Assembly: GCF_020982545.1 (NCBI RefSeq)
Contig: NZ_JAJKLK010000026.1
Location: 154,158 to 218,157, forward strand
Source of the DNA: Streptomyces sp. MNU76
GTDB lineage: Bacteria > Actinomycetota > Actinomycetes > Streptomycetales > Streptomycetaceae
Reading direction: 5' to 3'
DNA length: 64,000 bases
Positions 58,875 to 64,000 of the stretch are shown here, one piece after another. Numbering within the stretch: the stretch's first letter is position 1; each line of letters begins with the position of its first letter. Position numbers and translations under genes: made by a program. Under the pieces are notes generated by a model that was not told the DNA's origin, did no database searches, and worked only from the letters and a program-made list of their open reading frames with translations.

Positions 58875-61652
58875 TCAGGGCAGCGCCTGTTCGGTCCAGA
58901 TCGTCTTGCCGGTGGGGGAGTAGCGCGTGCCCCAGCGCTGGGTGAGCTGGGCGATGAGGTACAGGCCCCGGCCGCCCTCGTCGGTCGTGGCGGCGTACCG
59001 CAGATGGGGCGAGGTGTGACTGCTGTCGGTGACCTCGCAGATCAGCTGCCGGTCGTGGATGAGCCGGACCCGGATCGGGCCGCCGCCGTACCGGATGGCG
59101 TTGGTGACCAGCTCGCTGAGGATCAGCTCGGTGGTGAACTCCAGCTCCTCCAGGCCCCAGACGGCCAGCTGCCGGGTGGTCTCCGAGCGCGCCCGGCGGA
59201 CCGCGGCGGGGTCGCCCGGCACCTCCCACTCGACGACACGGCCCGAGTCCAGCGCCCGGGTGCGGGCGACGATCAGCGCGATGTCGTCGCTCGCCCGGCT
59301 CGGCGGCAGCGCTTCGAGCACGGCCTCACAGGTGCCCTGCGGTGAGCCGTCGGCCCCCGCCAGGGCGGCGCGCAGCAGTTCGAGCCCGTCGTCGATGTCC
59401 CGCTCCCGGTCCTCGACGAGACCGTCGGTGTACAGCACGATGCGGCTGCCCTCGGCGAGGTCCAGCTCGGCCGTCTCGAAGGGCAGCCCGCCCAGACCGA
59501 GCGGCGGACCGGCCGGCACGTCGGGGAAGTCGACCGTGCCGTCGGGCCGGGCCACCGCGAGCGGCGGATGACCGGCGCGGGCGACGGTGCAACGCCGTGA
59601 GACCGGGTCGTAGATCGCGTACAGGCAGGTGGCCCCGGTGATCGGGGCGTTGCCGTCGAGCACCGCCTCGTCCTGGTCGATCCGGCTGACCATCTCGTCC
59701 AGCAGCCCCAGGATCTCGTCGGGCGGCAGGTCCAGCGCGGTGAAGTTGTGGACCGCCGTGCGCAGCCGTCCCATCGTGGCCGCCGCGTGCAGACCGTGAC
59801 CGACCACGTCGCCCACGACGACGGCGACCCGGGTACCGGACAGCGGCAGGACGTCGAACCAGTCGCCGCCCACCCCGGCCTGGGCGGGCAGATAGCGGTA
59901 GGCGACCTCCAGGGCGCTCTGCTCGGGCAGGTTGCGCGGCAGGAGGCTGCGCTGCAGGGTCTCGGCCATCGTGTGCTCGCGGGTGTAGCGGCGCGCGTTG
60001 TCGATGGAGACCGCCGCGCGCGCCACGAGCTCCTCGGCGAGCGCCAGCTCCTCCTGATCGAACGGTTCGGGTTTCTCCGAGCGCCAGAAGGTGGCGACGC
60101 CCAGCACCAGCTGGCCCACCCGCAACGGCACGGCGATCAGCGAGTGGATGCCGTACTCGACGACCTGCGCGGACCGTTCGAGGTCCTGGGCCTGCCAGCC
60201 GGTCGCCCGGCTGAGGTCGGCCACGAGGGTCGAGCTGCCGCTGTCGATGCTGCGGGCCTGCGGCGAGGAGGGGACCAGGTCGATCCGCTCGCCCACCTTG
60301 TACAGCGGCGCGTCCTTGCGGATCCCGGTGCATGCCGTACGGCGCAGCGTGGTGGCCGTCTCGGGCTCGTCGCCGCTGAGCGCGGCCGGGGCCAGGTCCA
60401 CGGTGACGAAGTCCGCGAACCGGGGGACCGCGACCTCCGCCAGTTCTTCGGCGGTACGGGTCACATCCAGGCCGGTGCCGACGCCCACCCCGGCGTCGTA
60501 GAGCAGCTTCAGCCGCTCCCGCGCCGCCTCCGCGCGGCCGGAGAGGGCACGCAGCTCGGTGGAGTCGCGGAGCGTGGCGACGCTGCCGGAGGGCTCGCCC
60601 TGGAGATCGGTGGGCCGCTGGTTGACCGCCAGCAGCCGGTCGCCCACCAGGTGCACCTCGTCGTTGGCGACCCGCCCGGACGCCAGCAGGTCCGCCACGT
60701 GCGTCTCGAGGCCCAGGGAGTGGACGTCCCGGCCCTCCGCGTCCGCGGGGAGGTCCAGCAACCGGTGCGCCTCGTCGTTGGCGAGCAGCAGCCGGCCCCC
60801 GCCGCCGACGATGATCACGCCCTCCCGTACGGCGTGCAGCACCGCGTCGTGGTGCTCGTACATGCGGGTCATCTCGGACGGGCCGAGCCCGTGGGTCTGC
60901 CGCAGCAGGCGTTTGCTGACGAGCGCCGTGCCCGCCGTCGCCAGGGCGAGGGCCGCCGCGGCGGCGGCCAGGACGAGGGGCAGCTGCTGCTCTGCCACCC
61001 CGCCCACGTTCTCGGTGGTGATGCCGGCCGACACCAGGCCCACCACCTTGCCGTCGGGATCCTTGACCGGCACCACGGCCTGGACCAGCGGGCCCAGGGT
61101 GCCGTTCACCTCCTCGGTGAAGGACTCGCCCTTCAGCGCGGGCTCGACGGTGCCGACGAACTGCCTGCCGATGCGGTCGGTCTTCGGATGGGTGTACCGG
61201 ATCCCGTCGGTGTTCATCACGACGATGAAGTCCACCTTGGACTGGACCCGGGCGGCCTCGGCGCGCGGCTGGAGCACCGCCGTCGGATCGGGGGCGTTCA
61301 GCGCCTCCCGGGTGCCCGGCGCGTTGGCGAACGTCTCCGCCACGGCGAGCGAACGGTTGTGCGCCTCCTTGGAGCTGTCGTGCCGCACCTGGAGGACCAG
61401 TGCCACCACGGCCGACACCACCAGTACCAGCACGATCACGACCTGCAGCAGGAACACCTGCCCGGCGACACTGCGCCCGCTCAGGGCCGACCGCAGCCCC
61501 GAGAGCGGGCCCTGGCCGTGTTCCGGCTCCCGACTCGCGCCGCTGTCCGATCCATGTGGTACCCGCCGGGCGCGGTCGTCCCGGCCCTGCGCGGGCCGAC
61601 CCTGGGGGCGGCGGGTCGACTGAGAGCGTGATCGACCCAGGAGACGGACCAT
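58875..61652 (-). CDS. Membrane sensor: Cache-PAS-GAF-SpoIIE phosphatase-HATPase
   Basis: Start taken at ATG 61652; the frame is open further upstream but without coding bias. 925 residues. A basic N-terminus and TM helix (VFLLQVVIVLVLVVSAVVALVLQV, near 78-100), an extracellular single Cache domain (VDFIVVMNTDGIRYTHPKTDRIG, as in citrate sensors), TM2 (LPLVLAAAAAALALATAGTAL), a PAS, a GAF (VGTGLDVTRTAEELAE), SpoIIE (GVGGDWFDVLPL, GDVVGHGLHAA, LYTDGLVED) and an ATPase tail (SELVTNAIRYGGGPI, DEGGRGLYLIAQL). It should link an extracellular signal to sigma-factor partner switching. It ends almost exactly like the phosphatase at 2566. Confidence 0.93.
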   Translation of the reverse strand: MVRLLGRSRSQSTRRPQGRPAQGRDDRARRVPHGSDSGASREPEHGQGPLSGLRSALSGRSVAGQVFLLQVVIVLVLVVSAVVALVLQVRHDSSKEAHNRSLAVAETFANAPGTREALNAPDPTAVLQPRAEAARVQSKVDFIVVMNTDGIRYTHPKTDRIGRQFVGTVEPALKGESFTEEVNGTLGPLVQAVVPVKDPDGKVVGLVSAGITTENVGGVAEQQLPLVLAAAAAALALATAGTALVSKRLLRQTHGLGPSEMTRMYEHHDAVLHAVREGVIIVGGGGRLLLANDEAHRLLDLPADAEGRDVHSLGLETHVADLLASGRVANDEVHLVGDRLLAVNQRPTDLQGEPSGSVATLRDSTELRALSGRAEAARERLKLLYDAGVGVGTGLDVTRTAEELAEVAVPRFADFVTVDLAPAALSGDEPETATTLRRTACTGIRKDAPLYKVGERIDLVPSSPQARSIDSGSSTLVADLSRATGWQAQDLERSAQVVEYGIHSLIAVPLRVGQLVLGVATFWRSEKPEPFDQEELALAEELVARAAVSIDNARRYTREHTMAETLQRSLLPRNLPEQSALEVAYRYLPAQAGVGGDWFDVLPLSGTRVAVVVGDVVGHGLHAAATMGRLRTAVHNFTALDLPPDEILGLLDEMVSRIDQDEAVLDGNAPITGATCLYAIYDPVSRRCTVARAGHPPLAVARPDGTVDFPDVPAGPPLGLGGLPFETAELDLAEGSRIVLYTDGLVEDRERDIDDGLELLRAALAGADGSPQGTCEAVLEALPPSRASDDIALIVARTRALDSGRVVEWEVPGDPAAVRRARSETTRQLAVWGLEELEFTTELILSELVTNAIRYGGGPIRVRLIHDRQLICEVTDSSHTSPHLRYAATTDEGGRGLYLIAQLTQRWGTRYSPTGKTIWTEQALP

Positions 61653-61810
61653 GTGCCCATGTCTACACTGCCCCGCGCCCGGAGGCGAGAGGGGGTCGTA
61701 CGCTGCCCCGGCCGAGGCCTTCGGCAGCTCGGCTGCGAGAGCGCTTGCTACCGCTTTGACCATCTGTGATGCCCTGCTGCCTGTCGGATTCCTGTGAATC
61801 TGTGAGGCGT

Positions 61811-61841
61811 TTGAACACATCGAGGTCCGGCTCCGTATAAG
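61811..61841 (+). promoter_or_regulatory. Candidate promoter of the DUF1996 surface-protein gene
   Basis: TTGAAC (61811-61816) and TATAAG (61836-61841) are 19 bp apart, 50 bp before the GTG start at 61891. The spacing is slightly long, so confidence is modest. Confidence 0.4.
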
Positions 61842-61890
61842 GCTGGGGTTTTTCATGCCCGGACCCGACCAGACGTTGTAGGAGCTATCC

Positions 61891-64000
61891 GTGGGACGCA
61901 CCACCAGGCGCAGACGCCCATCCGGAGCACGGCGCGCGACCTCTGCCGCGATCGCGCTGATCTTGGGCGGAGGTGGTCTCGTGGCCGTCAACGTCTACGC
62001 GTCGGCCACCGAGGACGGTGCGCCCGACGACTGGGTCGAGCGGGTCGCCTCCGCCGCCGGCACGATCGACTGCCCGGACGTCGGCAGCGAGCTGACGGAG
62101 GTGCCCGAGGGGGCACGGGAAGGCGTCGACAAGGAACTCGCCGCCCTGGACCAGCAGATAGCCGAGGCATACCAGCGGCTGCAGAACTCCGTCCAGGCCC
62201 AGCAGCAGGACAGCGGGTTCGCCGAGAACGCGATCATGAACCCGCTGAAGGAGAAGCGGGCGGCGACGATCGAGCGGATCGCGATCGCCATCGACCGCGT
62301 CGGGGACCGCCCCGACGGACTCGACTCCCTCGCCGCCTGCGAACTGCGCCCCGCCGAGAACCAGGACACCGGTCAGGACGGTGGTGAGCAGGACGGTGGG
62401 GAGCAGAACGGCGACGGCCAGAACCAGGGCGGCCAGGGCGATCAGAACCAGGGCGGGCAGCAGGGCGGCCAGGGACAGCAGGGCAACGGGGGCCAGGCCG
62501 GCAACGGGCCGGTGGCCGCGGACTACGCCGACATCAGGTCCGTCCAGCCGAACGCCGGGAACCGCGGCGGACAGAACGGCTCCACCGGCTCCTTCAGCAC
62601 CGACTGCGGCGTGAACGCCAACGGCGTGTTCAACTCGGACAACGTCATCGTGGCCCCCGGTGTCTCCAACGGCGCGCACCACTTCCACGACTACATCGGC
62701 AACCAGGGCAACAACGCCTTCGCCGGCGACGAGGACCTCGCCGCCGCCGACACCAGCTGTGAGAACCAGGGCGACAGGTCGTCGTACTTCTGGCCCGTGA
62801 TCCGTCTGCAGAACGGTACCGCCGAGCAGGACGCCAACTCGCCCGGCGGCGGCATCGAGGGCAACGCCGGTGAGATCGTGACGCCCAAGGAGGTCACCAT
62901 GACCTTCGTCGGCAGCCCGCGGGGCGAGGTCGTGGAGATGCCGCGGCTGCTGCGCATCATCACCGGCGACGCCAAGGCCTTCGTCAACGGCCCGGCCAAC
63001 GCCAACGCGTCCTGGAGCTGCACCGGCTTCGAGGACCGGCAGCTGAAGGACAAGTACCCGCTCTGCCCCTCCGGCAGCGACGTGGTCCGCACCTTCAAGT
63101 TCCAGAGCTGCTGGGACGGGCGCAACATCGACAGCGCCAACCACCGTACACACGTGGCCTTCGCCGCCGCGGACGGCAGCTGCGCGGCCGGCTTCAAGGC
63201 CATCCCGCAGCTGGTCCAGCGCATCGTCTACGACGTCGACGCCCCGAGCCTCCAGGACGGCGGCCGTACGACGCCGCTGTTCGCCGTGGACACCTTCCCC
63301 GAGCAGCTCCACAAGGCCGTCACCGACCACGGTGACTTCATCAATGTCTTCGACGAGGACCTGATGCGGGCGATGGTGGACTGCATCAACGACGGCCGCG
63401 AGTGCGACGCGGGCGACCTCGGCGGCGGCCAGGGTGACGGCGACGGTGACCAGGGCGACGGTGGCGGCCAGGGCGACGGTGGCGACCAAGGCAACGGCGG
63501 TGACCAGGGCGGCGACGCCGGCCAGGGCGACGACCAGGGTCAGGACCCGGGCCAGGGCCAGGACGGCGGCCAGGACCAGGGTGAGGACCAGGACCAGGGT
63601 CAGCAGAACCCGGGCGACGGGCAGGACGAGGGTGCTGACCAGGGCAAGGACGAGAACGCGGCCGAGCCCTCCGAGACCGCCCAGGCACCCGGCGGCGCCG
63701 ACGAGCAGGCCGGCCAGGGCGGCGACAAGGAGCCCCAGGTCCTCGGCTCGGTGAAGGCGACCCAGCGCGGCAACCCCGCGGGCGGCGACCAGCCGGACCA
63801 GGGCGGCGAGGGCGCGGACGACGCCGGGGACGGTGGCGACGCGGTCGCGGCCCCCGAGCAGACGCCCGCGGCGAACGTGCCGTCGGCCGCCGGGCAGCCC
63901 GGCGCGCAGGGGTCCGGGTCGGCGTCGGGCAGCCTCGCCGAGACCGGTTCGCAGCTGTGGCCCGCGATGATCGGCGGTGTGGCGGTGCTGGCCGGTGTCT
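61891..64000 (+). CDS. DUF1996 protein with sortase-type C-terminus (3' end outside window)
   Basis: GTG 61891 follows TAGGAG by 7 nt; the frame stays open to the window end (703 codons). A signal/membrane helix (TSAAIALILGGGGLVAVNVYAS), a short helical domain, a Gln/Gly/Asn-rich spacer, then DUF1996 (DNVIVAPGVSNGAHHFHDYIGN, FVGSPRGEVVEMPRLLRIITGD, FQSCWDGRNIDSANHRTH, VDTFPEQLHKAVTDHGDFIN; about residues 215-505). A long Asp/Gln/Gly-rich repeat spacer follows, and LAETG then a hydrophobic helix, a sortase signal with an E-type (LAxTG) motif. It is thus wall-anchored. DUF1996 is otherwise common in fungi and actinomycetes; its function is unknown. Confidence 0.9.
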   Translation, partial: MGRTTRRRRPSGARRATSAAIALILGGGGLVAVNVYASATEDGAPDDWVERVASAAGTIDCPDVGSELTEVPEGAREGVDKELAALDQQIAEAYQRLQNSVQAQQQDSGFAENAIMNPLKEKRAATIERIAIAIDRVGDRPDGLDSLAACELRPAENQDTGQDGGEQDGGEQNGDGQNQGGQGDQNQGGQQGGQGQQGNGGQAGNGPVAADYADIRSVQPNAGNRGGQNGSTGSFSTDCGVNANGVFNSDNVIVAPGVSNGAHHFHDYIGNQGNNAFAGDEDLAAADTSCENQGDRSSYFWPVIRLQNGTAEQDANSPGGGIEGNAGEIVTPKEVTMTFVGSPRGEVVEMPRLLRIITGDAKAFVNGPANANASWSCTGFEDRQLKDKYPLCPSGSDVVRTFKFQSCWDGRNIDSANHRTHVAFAAADGSCAAGFKAIPQLVQRIVYDVDAPSLQDGGRTTPLFAVDTFPEQLHKAVTDHGDFINVFDEDLMRAMVDCINDGRECDAGDLGGGQGDGDGDQGDGGGQGDGGDQGNGGDQGGDAGQGDDQGQDPGQGQDGGQDQGEDQDQGQQNPGDGQDEGADQGKDENAAEPSETAQAPGGADEQAGQGGDKEPQVLGSVKATQRGNPAGGDQPDQGGEGADDAGDGGDAVAAPEQTPAANVPSAAGQPGAQGSGSASGSLAETGSQLWPAMIGGVAVLAGV

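Noticed and set aside
61738..61752. AGAGCGCTTGCT near the end-of-window promoters as a second LacI site
   Set aside because: Only six central bases fit and flanks are not symmetric.
1..64000. CRISPR arrays, tRNA or rRNA genes, intact transposases or prophage
   Set aside because: No direct-repeat/spacer series, cloverleaf-like segments, rRNA core sequence or transposase motif were seen on either strand.

Overview
The window is a 64-kb piece of a very GC-rich actinobacterial chromosome, most likely Streptomyces or a close relative. The support is strong third-position GC bias in every gene, frequent GTG starts, PAS/GAF/SpoIIE-type phosphatases with anti-sigma-like ATPase tails, ANTAR-GAF, TerD, F420-type (PPOX) and DUF1206/DUF6328 families, and long GC hairpins between convergent genes. 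No rRNA, tRNA, CRISPR array, intact transposase or phage gene was seen.

Layout. 1-2.5 kb: a HAD acid phosphatase cut by the window edge, a PPOX/F420 protein, a decayed LuxR-type regulator, a frameshifted peptidoglycan-binding membrane protein and a 169-bp MITE-like element. 2.6-7 kb: a PAS-PAS-GAF-SpoIIE-ATPase phosphatase and an exported PAP2/vanadium-haloperoxidase-like protein. 7-16.5 kb: a carbohydrate locus with a BadF-type kinase divergent from a ROK repressor (perfect operator between them), then a binding protein, two permeases and two large toroid-like putative polysaccharide-degrading proteins. 16.5-25.9 kb: a P-loop kinase, ANTAR-GAF, an exported beta-lactamase-like hydrolase, a frameshifted TerD-CAP gene, small DUF proteins, an RpiR regulator, DUF1206, a deleted FAD oxidase and DUF6328. 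26-38.6 kb: a beta-propeller amidohydrolase (frameshifted), a PobA-like monooxygenase, a threonine-dehydratase-like enzyme, a deletion-scarred redox/two-component remnant, VOC, USP, DUF4032 and an acyl-CoA synthetase. 38.6-44.5 kb: tctABC (a tripartite tricarboxylate transporter) divergent from a CitA/CitB-like two-component system, with four 36-bp tandem repeats between. 44.5-52.2 kb: a tightly overlapped operon STM4015-4014-4013-4012-4011 plus a type II thioesterase, divergent from a 108-aa protein and a DUF6745-like protein. 52-64 kb: Sua5/YrdC, FprA-like reductase, aldo/keto reductase, alpha/beta hydrolase, Gfo/Idh/MocA protein, a second large SpoIIE phosphatase and a sortase-type DUF1996 surface protein running off the end.

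The most interesting system is the STM4011-4015 operon. It has two radical SAM enzymes (one HemN-like, one with a SPASM-like cysteine tail), an alkaline-phosphatase-superfamily hydrolase, an ATP-grasp protein and a leucine-rich-repeat protein. Here it is translationally coupled to a thioesterase and faces two conserved unknown genes. Gene content suggests a peptide- or metabolite-modifying pathway whose product is not known.

A second theme is gene damage. Several genes keep both ends but have lost their middles (LuxR regulator, FAD oxidase, response-regulator/thioredoxin-reductase, histidine kinase, UBP zinc finger). Others carry single-base frameshifts, mostly in C or G runs (peptidoglycan-binding, TerD-CAP, amidohydrolase, the gene before DUF1206). 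The homopolymer cases may be sequencing errors; the internal deletions cannot be explained that way.
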